64,000 nucleotides of DNA, taken from positions 1 to 64,000 of the forward strand of contig JARWKL010000059.1 in assembly GCA_029961685.1 (NCBI GenBank). The letters are read 5' to 3'. The position numbers and the translations under genes were made by a program. The DNA comes from Aristolochia californica. Its lineage: Eukaryota; Streptophyta; Magnoliopsida; Piperales; Aristolochiaceae. The notes under the pieces were generated by a model. It did no database searches and was not told the origin of the DNA. It was given only the letters and a program-made list of their open reading frames with translations. Position 1 is the stretch's first letter; every line of letters starts with the position of its first letter. Below are positions 48,410 through 61,651 of this stretch, piece by piece.

Positions 48410-51061
48410 GAATTTCCCAAACTTGGATAACAAAAGTTTTGTGTTAATTTTTGGTGTGTTAATAAATTTTCTTTACTTACATTTGTTATTGTTTTAAAAT
48501 TTTACCATACATAAACTCAAAAATTTTCATTTTGCTGTGATCTATTTTCCTTTTTTGGTTTACGGGATGAAGGGAGAGCGAAAACTCAAAGTTTTGATTT
48601 AAGAAAAAATTTCACATCTAAAATGGAGATGCACAATGCCCAAATGTTGGGAGATATAATTCCAAAGAGTGTTTGTAATTTAGATCTTTTTAGTTTTTGT
48701 ATCTCAGGATTTGCAATCGTCGGGAAAACGAGGAGGTGTGGTGTTTTTAACTGACTGTTGACTCCCATTCCGTATGTCATTTCTTACAAAAATATAGCCC
48801 GTTACTCACGATAAATCACATTACAATCATCTATGATTGTTAGGTCAGCTTTTTGAAAACGGACAAAATAATGGCTTGTTAGGTAAATATCCCGCCGCAC
48901 GTTCACTTCTGAATTTAATGAGTGTTTGTTATTCTCATTAAAAGCTTTGGATCCATAGGTCATTTTCAACTTTAACATGTTTCAACCATGCATATCCATT
49001 TTAAAACACGTCTAGAAGAGTTCTCTTTTTTGTTAAATTTCAAGCTATTAGCGTTGAACTAGTGGAATTTCCCAAACTTGGATAACAAAATTTTGTGTTC
49101 AGTTGTGGTGTGTGAATAAATTTTCATTACTTACATTTTTTCCCATACATAAACTCTAAAATTTACATTTTTTTTTGTGATCTATTTACCTTTTTTTTGT
49201 TTATGGCATGAAGGGAGAACGAAAAACTAGAAATTTTGATTTAATAAAAAAGTGTACATCTAAAATGGAGATGCACAATGCACAAATGTGGAGAGATATA
49301 ATTCCAAAGAGTGTCTATGATTTTTCAGGATTGTGAGGTCTTTTCAGTTTTTAGTTCTCAGGTTTTGCAATCGTCGGGAAAAGGGGGAGGCGGGGGATTT
49401 TTAATTGAGTGTTGACTCCCAACCCGTAAGTCATTTCTTACAATAATACATCCCGTTACGAATGAAAAATCACTTTACAATCATCTATGATTGTTAGGTC
49501 AGCTTTTTGCAAACGGGCAAAATAATGGCTTGTTTGACTCTGGTAAATATCCCACCGCACGTTCACTAGATAATTTAATGAGCGTATGTTATTCTCTTTA
49601 AAAGCTTTGGATCCATAGGCCATTTGCATCTTTAACATGTTTCAAGCTTGCATATCCATTTTTAAAACACGTGTGGAACAAATCTCTTTCTTGTAAAATT
49701 CCGAGCTATTAGGGTTGAACAAGTGGAATTTCCCAAACTTGGATAACAAAAGTTTCGTGTTAATTTTTGGTGTGTGAATAAGTTTTCTTTACTTACATTT
49801 GTTATTGTTTCCATACATAAACTCAAAAATTTTCATTTTGCTGTGATATATTTGCCTTTTTTTGTTTACGGGATGAAGGGAGAGAGAAAACTCAAAGTTT
49901 TGATTTAAGAAAAAAGTGTACATCTAAAATGGAGATGGACGGTGCACAAATGTAGAGAGAGATAATTCCAATGAGTGTCTGTAATTTTTAGGGAATTTAA
50001 GCTTTTTTTAGTTTTTATATCTCAGGTTTTACAATCTTCGGGAAAATGGGGAGGCGGGGTGTTTTCAACTGAGTGTTGACTCCCAATCCGTAAGTCATTT
50101 CTTACAAAAATATAGCCCGTTACGGATGATAAATCACTTTACAATCATCTATGATTGTTCGGTAAGCTTTTTGTGAACTGGCAAAATAATGGCTAGTTTG
50201 ATTCTGGTAAATATCCCACCGCACGTTCATTGATAATTTAATGAGTGTTTGTTATTCTCTTTAAAAGCTTTGGATCCATAGGTCATTTGCATCTTTAACA
50301 TGTTTCAAGCTTGCGTATCCATTTTTAAAACACGTGTGGAACAAATCACTTTCTTGTAAAATTCCAAGCTATTAGGGTTGGACTAGTGGAATTTCCCAAA
50401 CTTGGATAACAAAAGTTTTGTGTTAATTTTTGGTGTGTGAATAAATTTTCTTAACTTACATTTGTTATTGTTTTAAAATTTTTCCATACATAAACTCAAA
50501 AATTTTCTTTTTGCTGTGATCTATTTGCCTTTTTTTGTTTACGGGATCAAGGGAGAGCGAAAACTCAAAGTTTTGATTTAAGAAAAAAGTGTACATCTAA
50601 AATGGAGACGCACAGTGCACAAATGAAGAGAGAGATAATTCCAATGAGTGTCTGTAATTTTTAGGGAATTTAAGCTCTTTTTAGTTTTTATATCTCAGGT
50701 TTTACAATCTTCGGGAAAAGGGGGAGGCGGGGTGTTTTTAACTGAGTGTTGACTCCCAATCCGTAAGTCATTTCTTACAAAAATATAGCCCGTTACGGAT
50801 GATAAATCACTTTACAATCATCTATGATTGTTAGGTAAGCTTTTTGTGAACGGGCAAAATAATGGCTAGTTTGATTCTGGTAAATATCCCACCGCACGTT
50901 CATTGAGAATTTAATGAGTGTTTGTTATTCTCTTTAAAAGCTTTGGATCCATAGGTCATTTGCATCTTTAACGTGTTTCAAGCTTGCATATCCATTTTTA
51001 AAACACGTGTGGAACAAATCTCTTTCTTGTAAAATTCCAAGCTATTAGGGTTGATCTAGTG
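48410..51061 (+). repeat. HOR unit 19 (A-B-C-D)
   Basis: Right haplotype. CAACCATGC in A (C at 48986), TTTTCAACTG in C (C at 50066), private T at 50508 in D. It is the last unit with TATTAGCGTTG at the A end. Confidence 0.95.
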
Positions 51062-53713
51062 GAATTTCCCAAACTTGGATAACAAAAGTTTTGTGTTAAT
51101 TTTTGGTGTGTTAATAAATTTTCTTTACTTACATTTGTTATTGTTTTAAAATTTTACCATACATAAACTCAAAAATTTTCATTTTGCTGTGATCTATTTT
51201 CCTTTTTTGGTTTACGGGATGAAGGGAGAGCGAAAACTCAAAGTTTTGATTTAAGAAAAAATTTCACATCTAAAATGGAGATGCACAATGCCCAAATGTT
51301 GGGAGATATAATTCCAAAGAGTGTTTGTAATTTAGATCTTTTTAGTTTTTGTATCTCAGGATTTGCAATCGTCGGGAAAACGAGGAGGTGTGGTGTTTTT
51401 AACTGACTGTTGACTCCCATTCCGTATGTCATTTCTTACAAAAATATAGCCCGTTACTCACGATAAATCACATTACAATCATCTATGATTGTTAGGTCAG
51501 CTTTTTGAAAACGGACAAAATAATGGCTTGTTAGGTAAATATCCCGCCGCACGTTCACTTCTGAATTTAATGAGTGTTTGTTATTCTCATTAAAAGCTTT
51601 GGATCCATAGGTCATTTTCAACTTTAACATGTTTCAAGCATGCATATCCATTTTAAAACACGTCTAGAAGAGTTCTCTTTTTTGTTAAATTTCAAGCTAT
51701 TAGGGTTGAACTAGTGGAATTTCCCAAACTTGGATAACAAAATTTTGTGTTCAGTTGTGGTGTGTGAATAAATTTTCATTACTTACATTTTTTCCCATAC
51801 ATAAACTCTAAAATTTACATTTTTTTTTGTGATCTATTTACCTTTTTTTTGTTTATGGCATGAAGGGAGAACGAAAAACTAGAAATTTTGATTTAATAAA
51901 AAAGTGTACATCTAAAATGGAGATGCACAATGCACAAATGTGGAGAGATATAATTCCAAAGAGTGTCTATGATTTTTCAGGATTGTGAGGTCTTTTCAGT
52001 TTTTAGTTCTCAGGTTTTGCAATCGTCGGGAAAAGGGGGAGGCGGGGGATTTTTAATTGAGTGTTGACTCCCAACCCGTAAGTCATTTCTTACAATAATA
52101 CATCCCGTTACGAATGAAAAATCACTTTACAATCATCTATGATTGTTAGGTCAGCTTTTTGCAAACGGGCAAAATAATGGCTTGTTTGACTCTGGTAAAT
52201 ATCCCACCGCACGTTCACTAGATAATTTAATGAGCGTATGTTATTCTCTTTAAAAGCTTTGGATCCATAGGCCATTTGCATCTTTAACATGTTTCAAGCT
52301 TGCATATCCATTTTTAAAACACGTGTGGAACAAATCTCTTTCTTGTAAAATTCCGAGCTATTAGGGTTGAACAAGTGGAATTTCCCAAACTTGGATAACA
52401 AAAGTTTCGTGTTAATTTTTGGTGTGTGAATAAGTTTTCTTTACTTACATTTGTTATTGTTTCCATACATAAACTCAAAAATTTTCATTTTGCTGTGATA
52501 TATTTGCCTTTTTTTGTTTACGGGATGAAGGGAGAGAGAAAACTCAAAGTTTTGATTTAAGAAAAAAGTGTACATCTAAAATGGAGATGGACGGTGCACA
52601 AATGTAGAGAGAGATAATTCCAATGAGTGTCTGTAATTTTTAGGGAATTTAAGCTTTTTTTAGTTTTTATATCTCAGGTTTTACAATCTTCGGGAAAATG
52701 GGGAGGCGGGGTGTTTTTAACTGAGTGTTGACTCCCAATCCGTAAGTCATTTCTTACAAAAATATAGCCCGTTACGGATGATAAATCACTTTACAATCAT
52801 CTATGATTGTTCGGTAAGCTTTTTGTGAACTGGCAAAATAATGGCTAGTTTGATTCTGGTAAATATCCCACCGCACGTTCATTGATAATTTAATGAGTGT
52901 TTGTTATTCTCTTTAAAAGCTTTGGATCCATAGGTCATTTGCATCTTTAACATGTTTCAAGCTTGCGTATCCATTTTTAAAACACGTGTGGAACAAATCA
53001 CTTTCTTGTAAAATTCCAAGCTATTAGGGTTGGACTAGTGGAATTTCCCAAACTTGGATAACAAAAGTTTTGTGTTAATTTTTGGTGTGTGAATAAATTT
53101 TCTTAACTTACATTTGTTATTGTTTTAAAATTTTTCCATACATAAACTCAAAAATTTTCATTTTGCTGTGATCTATTTGCCTTTTTTTGTTTACGGGATC
53201 AAGGGAGAGCGAAAACTCAAAGTTTTGATTTAAGAAAAAAGTGTACATCTAAAATGGAGACGCACAGTGCACAAATGAAGAGAGAGATAATTCCAATGAG
53301 TGTCTGTAATTTTTAGGGAATTTAAGCTCTTTTTAGTTTTTATATCTCAGGTTTTACAATCTTCGGGAAAAGGGGGAGGCGGGGTGTTTTTAACTGAGTG
53401 TTGACTCCCAATCCGTAAGTCATTTCTTACAAAAATATAGCCCGTTACGGATGATAAATCACTTTACAATCATCTATGATTGTTAGGTAAGCTTTTTGTG
53501 AACGGGCAAAATAATGGCTAGTTTGATTCTGGTAAATATCCCACCGCACGTTCATTGAGAATTTAATGAGTGTTTGTTATTCTCTTTAAAAGCTTTGGAT
53601 CCATAGGTCATTTGCATCTTTAACGTGTTTCAAGCTTGCATATCCATTTTTAAAACACGTGTGGAACAAATCTCTTTCTTGTAAAATTCCAAGCTATTAG
53701 GGTTGATCTAGTG
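51062..53713 (+). repeat. HOR unit 20 (A-B-C-D)
   Basis: Right haplotype, but the A end is back to TATTAGGGTTG and A has CAAGCATGC. C has AGTTTCGTG and TTTTTAACTG. Confidence 0.95.
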
Positions 53714-56365
53714 GAATTTCCCAAACTTGGATAACAAAAGTTTTGTGTTAATTTTTGGTGTGTTAATAAATTTTCTTTACTTACATTTGTTATTGTTTTA
53801 AAATTTTACCATACATAAACTCAAAAATTTTCATTTTGCTGTGATCTATTTTCCTTTTTTGGTTTACGGGATGAAGGGAGAGCGAAAACTCAAAGTTTTG
53901 ATTTAAGAAAAAATTTCACATCTAAAATGGAGATGCACAATGCCCAAATGTTGGGAGATATAATTCCAAAGAGTGTTTGTAATTTAGATCTTTTTAGTTT
54001 TTGTATCTCAGGATTTGCAATCGTCGGGAAAACGAGGAGGTGTGGTGTTTTTAACTGACTGTTGACTCCCATTCCGTATGTCATTTCTTACAAAAATATA
54101 GCCCGTTACTCACGATAAATCACATTACAATCATCTATGATTGTTAGGTCAGCTTTTTGAAAACGGACAAAATAATGGCTTGTTAGGTAAATATCCCGCC
54201 GCACGTTCACTTCTGAATTTAATGAGTGTTTGTTATTCTCATTAAAAGCTTTGGATCCATAGGTCATTTTCAACTTTAACATGTTTCAAGCATGCATATC
54301 CATTTTAAAACACGTCTAGAAGAGTTCTCTTTTTTGTTAAATTTCAAGCTATTAGGGTTGAACTAGTGGAATTTCCCAAACTTGGATAACAAAATTTTGT
54401 GTTCAGTTGTGGTGTGTGAATAAATTTTCATTACTTACATTTTTTCCCATACATAAACTCTAAAATTTACATTTTTTTTTGTGATCTATTTACCTTTTTT
54501 TTGTTTATGGCATGAAGGGAGAACGAAAAACTAGAAATTTTGATTTAATAAAAAAGTGTACATCTAAAATGGAGATGCACAATGCACAAATGTGGAGAGA
54601 TATAATTCCAAAGAGTGTCTATGATTTTTCAGGATTGTGAGGTCTTTTCAGTTTTTAGTTCTCAGGTTTTGCAATCGTCGGGAAAAGGGGGAGGCGGGGG
54701 ATTTTTAATTGAGTGTTGACTCCCAACCCGTAAGTCATTTCTTACAATAATACATCCCGTTACGAATGAAAAATCACTTTACAATCATCTATGATTGTTA
54801 GGTCAGCTTTTTGCAAACGGGCAAAATAATGGCTTGTTTGACTCTGGTAAATATCCCACCGCACGTTCACTAGATAATTTAATGAGCGTATGTTATTCTC
54901 TTTAAAAGCTTTGGATCCATAGGCCATTTGCATCTTTAACATGTTTCAAGCTTGCATATCCATTTTTAAAACACGTGTGGAACAAATCTCTTTCTTGTAA
55001 AATTCCGAGCTATTAGGGTTGAACAAGTGGAATTTCCCAAACTTGGATAACAAAAGTTTCGTGTTAATTTTTGGTGTGTGAATAAGTTTTCTTTACTTAC
55101 ATTTGTTATTGTTTCCATACATAAACTCAAAAATTTTCATTTTGCTGTGATATATTTGCCTTTTTTTGTTTACGGGATGAAGGGAGAGAGAAAACTCAAA
55201 GTTTTGATTTAAGAAAAAAGTGTACATCTAAAATGGAGATGGACGGTGCACAAATGTAGAGAGAGATAATTCCAATGAGTGTCTGTAATTTTTAGGGAAT
55301 TTAAGCTTTTTTTAGTTTTTATATCTCAGGTTTTACAATCTTCGGGAAAATGGGGAGGCGGGGTGTTTTTAACTGAGTGTTGACTCCCAATCCGTAAGTC
55401 ATTTCTTACAAAAATATAGCCCGTTACGGATGATAAATCACTTTACAATCATCTATGATTGTTCGGTAAGCTTTTTGTGAACTGGCAAAATAATGGCTAG
55501 TTTGATTCTGGTAAATATCCCACCGCACGTTCATTGATAATTTAATGAGTGTTTGTTATTCTCTTTAAAAGCTTTGGATCCATAGGTCATTTGCATCTTT
55601 AACATGTTTCAAGCTTGCGTATCCATTTTTAAAACACGTGTGGAACAAATCACTTTCTTGTAAAATTCCAAGCTATTAGGGTTGGACTAGTGGAATTTCC
55701 CAAACTTGGATAACAAAAGTTTTGTGTTAATTTTTGGTGTGTGAATAAATTTTCTTAACTTACATTTGTTATTGTTTTAAAATTTTTCCATACATAAACT
55801 CAAAAATTTTCATTTTGCTGTGATCTATTTGCCTTTTTTTGTTTACGGGATCAAGGGAGAGCGAAAACTCAAAGTTTTGATTTAAGAAAAAAGTGTACAT
55901 CTAAAATGGAGACGCACAGTGCACAAATGAAGAGAGAGATAATTCCAATGAGTGTCTGTAATTTTTAGGGAATTTAAGCTCTTTTTAGTTTTTATATCTC
56001 AGGTTTTACAATCTTCGGGAAAAGGGGGAGGCGGGGTGTTTTTAACTGAGTGTTGACTCCCAATCCGTAAGTCATTTCTTACAAAAATATAGCCCGTTAC
56101 GGATGATAAATCACTTTACAATCATCTATGATTGTTAGGTAAGCTTTTTGTGAACGGGCAAAATAATGGCTAGTTTGATTCTGGTAAATATCCCACCGCA
56201 CGTTCATTGAGAATTTAATGAGTGTTTGTTATTCTCTTTAAAAGCTTTGGATCCATAGGTCATTTGCATCTTTAACGTGTTTCAAGCTTGCATATCCATT
56301 TTTAAAACACGTGTGGAACAAATCTCTTTCTTGTAAAATTCCAAGCTATTAGGGTTGATCTAGTG
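53714..56365 (+). repeat. HOR unit 21 (A-B-C-D)
   Basis: Right haplotype with the same diagnostic bases as unit 20. It is the last regular full-length HOR in the window. Confidence 0.95.
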
Positions 56366-58344
56366 GAATTTCCCAAACTTGGATAACAAAAGTTTTGTGT
56401 TAATTTTTGGTGTGTTAATAAATTTTCTTTACTTACATTTGTTATTGTTTTAAAATTTTACCATACATAAACTCAAAAATTTTCATTTTGCTGTGATCTA
56501 TTTTCCTTTTTTGGTTTACGGGATGAAGGGAGAGCGAAAACTCAAAGTTTTGATTTAAGAAAAAATTTCACATCTAAAATGGAGATGCACAATGCCCAAA
56601 TGTTGGGAGATATAATTCCAAAGAGTGTTTGTAATTTAGATCTTTTTAGTTTTTGTATCTCAGGATTTGCAATCGTCGGGAAAACGAGGAGGTGTGGTGT
56701 TTTTAACTGACTGTTGACTCCCATTCCGTATGTCATTTCTTACAAAAATATAGCCCGTTACTCACGATAAATCACATTACAATCATCTATGATTGTTAGG
56801 TCAGCTTTTTGAAAACGGACAAAATAATGGCTTGTTAGGTAAATATCCCGCCGCACGTTCACTTCTGAATTTAATGAGTGTTTGTTATTCTCATTAAAAG
56901 CTTTGGATCCATAGGTCATTTTCAACTTTAACATGTTTCAAGCATGCATATCCATTTTAAAACACGTCTAGAAGAGTTCTCTTTTTTGTTAAATTTCAAG
57001 CTATTAGGGTTGAACTAGTGGAATTTCCCAAACTTGGATAACAAAATTTTGTGTTCAGTTGTGGTGTGTGAATAAATTTTCATTACTTACATTTTTTCCC
57101 ATACATAAACTCTAAAATTTACATTTTTTTTTGTGATCTATTTACCTTTTTTTTGTTTATGGCATGAAGGGAGAACGAAAAACTAGAAATTTTGATTTAA
57201 TAAAAAAGTGTACATCTAAAATGGAGATGCACAATGCACAAATGTGGAGAGATATAATTCCAAAGAGTGTCTATGATTTTTCAGGATTGTGAGGTCTTTT
57301 CAGTTTTTAGTTCTCAGGTTTTGCAATCGTCGGGAAAAGGGGGAGGCGGGGGATTTTTAATTGAGTGTTGACTCCCAACCCGTAAGTCATTTCTTACAAT
57401 AATACATCCCGTTACGAATGAAAAATCACTTTACAATCATCTATGATTGTTAGGTCAGCTTTTTGCAAACGGGCAAAATAATGGCTTGTTTGACTCTGGT
57501 AAATATCCCACCGCACGTTCACTAGATAATTTAATGAGCGTATGTTATTCTCTTTAAAAGCTTTGGATCCATAGGCCATTTGCATCTTTAACATGTTTCA
57601 AGCTTGCATATCCATTTTTAAAACACGTGTGGAACAAATCTCTTTCTTGTAAAATTCCGAGCTATTAGGGTTGAACAAGTGGAATTTCCCAAACTTGGAT
57701 AACAAAAGTTTCGTGTTAATTTTTGGTGTGTGAATAAGTTTTCTTTACTTACATTTGTTATTGTTTCCATACATAAACTCAAAAATTTTCATTTTGCTGT
57801 GATATATTTGCCTTTTTTTGTTTACGGGATGAAGGGAGAGAGAAAACTCAAAGTTTTGATTTAAGAAAAAAGTGTACATCTAAAATGGAGATGGACGGTG
57901 CACAAATGTAGAGAGAGATAATTCCAATGAGTGTCTGTAATTTTTAGGGAATTTAAGCTTTTTTTAGTTTTTATATCTCAGGTTTTACAATCTTCGGGAA
58001 AATGGGGAGGCGGGGTGTTTTCAACTGAGTGTTGACTCCCAATCCGTAAGTCATTTCTTACAAAAATATAGCCCGTTACGGATGATAAATCACTTTACAA
58101 TCATCTATGATTGTTCGGTAAGCTTTTTGTGAACTGGCAAAATAATGGCTAGTTTGATTCTGGTAAATATCCCACCGCACGTTCATTGATAATTTAATGA
58201 GTGTTTGTTATTCTCTTTAAAAGCTTTGGATCCATAGGTCATTTGCATCTTTAACATGTTTCAAGCTTGCGTATCCATTTTTAAAACACGTGTGGAACAA
58301 ATCACTTTCTTGTAAAATTCCAAGCTATTAGGGTTGGACTAGTG

Positions 58345-58999
58345 GAATTTCCCAAACTTGGATAACAAAAGTTTTGTGTTAATTTTTGGTGTGTGAATAA
58401 ATTTTCTTAACTTACATTTGTTATTGTTTTAAAATTTTTCCATACATAAACTCAAAAATTTTCATTTTGCTGTGATCTATTTGCCTTTTTTTGTTTACGG
58501 GATCAAGGGAGAGCGAAAACTCAAAGTTTTGATTTAAGAAAAAAGTGTACATCTAAAATGGAGACGCACAGTGCACAAATGAAGAGAGAGATAATTCCAA
58601 TGAGTGTTTGTAATTTAGATCTTTTTAGTTTTTGTATCTCAGGATTTGCAATCGTCGGGAAAACGAGGAGGTGTGGTGTTTTTAACTGACTGTTGACTCC
58701 CATTCCGTATGTCATTTCTTACAAAAATATAGCCCGTTACTCACGATAAATCACATTACAATCATCTATGATTGTTAGGTCAGCTTTTTGAAAACGGACA
58801 AAATAATGGCTTGTTAGGTAAATATCCCGCCGCACGTTCACTTCTGAATTTAATGAGTGTTTGTTATTCTCATTAAAAGCTTTGGATCCATAGGTCATTT
58901 TCAACTTTAACATGTTTCAAGCATGCATATCCATTTTAAAACACGTCTAGAAGAGTTCTCTTTTTTGTTAAATTTCAAGCAATTAGGGTTGAACTAGTG
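58345..58999 (+). repeat. Recombinant monomer D/A
   Basis: D sequence runs to ATTCCAATGAGTGT (D-specific T at 58601), then A sequence follows from TTGTAATTTAGATC (A-specific T at 58608). The switch lies within the 6 bp GAGTGT at 58602-58607. The rest is A, including AGATCT and TCTAGA, and a normal B follows. Loss of the D 3' part and A 5' part removes exactly one D length. It also has GCAATTAGGG near the end, unlike other A copies. Confidence 0.93.
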
Positions 59000-60323
59000 G
59001 AATTTCCCAAACTTGGATAACAAAATTTTGTGTTCAGTTGTGGTGTGTGAATAAATTTTCATTACTTACATTTTTTCCCATACATAAACTCTAAAATTTA
59101 CATTTTTTTTTGTGATCTATTTACCTTTTTTTTGTTTATGGCATGAAGGGAGAACGAAAAACTAGAAATTTTGATTTAATAAAAAAGTGTACATCTAAAA
59201 TGGAGATGCACAATGCACAAATGTGGAGAGATATAATTCCAAAGAGTGTCTATGATTTTTCAGGATTGTGAGGTCTTTTCAGTTTTTAGTTCTCAGGTTT
59301 TGCAATCGTCGGGAAAAGGGGGAGGCGGGGGATTTTTAATTGAGTGTTGACTCCCAACCCGTAAGTCATTTCTTACAATAATACATCCCGTTACGAATGA
59401 AAAATCACTTTACAATCATCTATGATTGTTAGGTCAGCTTTTTGCAAACGGGCAAAATAATGGCTTGTTTGACTCTGGTAAATATCCCACCGCACGTTCA
59501 CTAGATAATTTAATGAGCGTATGTTATTCTCTTTAAAAGCTTTGGATCCATAGGCCATTTGCATCTTTAACATGGTTCAAGCTTGCATATCCATTTTTAA
59601 AACACGTGTGGAACAAATCTCTTTCTTGTAAAATTCCGAGCTATTAGGGTTTAACAAGTGGAATTTCCCAAACTTGGATAACAAAAGTTTCGTGTTAATT
59701 TTTGGTGTGTGAATAAGTTTTCTTTACTTACATTTGTTATTGTTTCCATACATAAACTCAAAAATTTTCATTTTGCTGTGATATATTTGCCTTTTTTTGT
59801 TTACGGGATGAAGGGAGAGAGAAAACTCAAAGTTTTGATTTAAGAAAAAAGTGTACATCTAAAATGGAGATGGACGGTGCACAAATGTAGAGAGAGATAA
59901 TTCCAATGAGTGTCTGTAATTTTTAGGGAATTTAAGCTTTTTTTAGTTTTTATATCTCAGGTTTTACAATCTTCGGGAAAATGGGGAGGCGGGGTGTTTT
60001 CAACTGAGTGTTGACTCCCAATCCGTAAGTCATTTCTTACAAAAATATAGCCCGTTACGGATGATAAATCACTTTACAATCATCTATGATTGTTCGGTAA
60101 GCTTTTTGTGAACTGGCAAAATAATGGCTAGTTTGATTCTGGTAAATATCCCACCGCACGTTCATTGATAATTTAATGAGTGTTTGTTATTCTCTTTAAA
60201 AGCTTTGGATCCATAGGTCATTTGCATCTTTAACATGTTTCAAGCTTGCGTATCCATTTTTAAAACACGTGTGGAACAAATCACTTTCTTGTAAAATTCC
60301 AAGCTATTAGGGTTGGACTAGTG

Positions 60324-60996
60324 GAATTTCCCAAACTTGGATAACAAAAGTTTTGTGTTAATTTTTGGTGTGTGAATAAATTTTCTTAACTTACATTTGT
60401 TATTGTTTTAAAATTTTTCCATACATAAACTCAAAAATTTTCATTTTGCTGTGATCTATTTGCCTTTTTTTGTTTACGGGATCAAGGGAGAGTGAAAACT
60501 CAAAGTTTTGATTTAAGAAAAAAGTGTACATCTAAAATGGAGACGCACAGTGCACAAATGAAGAGAGAGATAATTCCAATGAGTGTCTGTAATTTTTAGG
60601 GAATTTAAGCTCTTTTTAGTTTTTATATCTCAGGTTTTACAATCTTCGGGAAAAGGGGGAGGCGGGGTGTTTTTAACTGAGTGTTGACTCCCAATCCGTA
60701 AGTCATTTCTTACAAAAATATAGCCCGTTACGGATGATAAATCACTTTACAATCATCTATGATTGTTAGGTAAGCTTTTTGTGAACGGGCAAAATAATGG
60801 CTAGTTTGATTCTGGTAAATATCCCACCGCACGTTCATTGAGAATTTAATGAGTGTTTGTTATTCTCTTTAAAAGCTTTGGATCCATAGGTCATTTGCAT
60901 CTTTAACATGTTTCAAGCTTGCGTATCCATTTTTAAAACACGTGTGGAACAAATCACTTTCTTGTAAAATTCCAAGCTATTAGGGTTGGACTAGTG
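60324..60996 (+). repeat. Monomer D with C-type 3' end (conversion-like)
   Basis: The 5' part is D through CATTGAGAATT (D-specific G at 60842). From GCGTATCC (C-specific G at 60923) to GGGTTGGACTAG (G at 60989) it is C. The next monomer is A (A-specific T at 61047), as after a normal D, and the length is unchanged at 673. A C tract of at least 67 bp and at most about 204 bp, replaced without change of order, fits gene conversion or a double exchange better than a single crossover. Confidence 0.85.
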
Positions 60997-61651
60997 GAAT
61001 TTCCCAAACTTGGATAACAAAAGTTTTGTGTTAATTTTTGGTGTGTTAATAAATTTTCTTTACTTACATTTGTTATTGTTTTAAAATTTTACCATACATA
61101 AACTCAAAAATTTTCATTTTGCTGTGATCTATTTTCCTTTTTTGGTTTACGGGATGAAGGGAGAGCGAAAACTCAAAGTTTTGATTTAAGAAAAAATTTC
61201 ACATCTAAAATGGAGATGCACAATGCCCAAATGTTGGGAGATATAATTCCAAAGAGTGTTTGTAATTTAGATCTTTTTAGTTTTTGTATCTCAGGATTTG
61301 CAATCGTCGGGAAAACGAGGAGGTGTGGTGTTTTTAACTGACTGTTGACTCCCATTCCGTATGTCATTTCTTACAAAAATATAGCCCGTTACTCACGATA
61401 AATCACATTACAATCATCTATGATTGTTAGGTCAGCTTTTTGAAAACGGACAAAATAATGGCTTGTTAGGTAAATATCCCGCCGCACGTTCACTTCTGAA
61501 TTTAATGAGTGTTTGTTATTCTCATTAAAAGCTTTGGATCCATAGGTCATTTTCAACTTTAACATGTTTCAAGCATGCATATCCATTTTAAAACACGTCT
61601 AGAAGAGTTCACTTTCTTGTAAAATTCCAAGCTATTAGGGTTGGACTAGTG
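60997..61651 (+). repeat. Recombinant monomer A/C
   Basis: A sequence, including TCTAGA, runs to AGAAGAGTTC (A-specific T at 61608). From ACTTTCTTG (61611) to GGGTTGGACTAG it is C, and a D follows. The switch lies in the two shared bases 61609-61610, at the aligned position of both monomers. A single exchange between A and the downstream C deletes B and most of C. Confidence 0.92.

Larger units (their letters stand above)
56366..60996 (+). repeat. HOR unit 22, fused heptamer A-B-C-(D/A)-B-C-(D/C) (4631 bp)
   Basis: Boundaries: A 56366-57020, B 57021-57681, C 57682-58344, D/A hybrid 58345-58999, B 59000-59660, C 59661-60323, D/C 60324-60996. The length equals two HORs minus 673 bp. Both C monomers carry TTTTCAACTG (C at 58022 and 60001). 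The second B has private G at 59575 and T at 59652. The last D-type monomer has left-haplotype GAGAGTGAAAAC although it lies in the right half. Confidence 0.93.
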
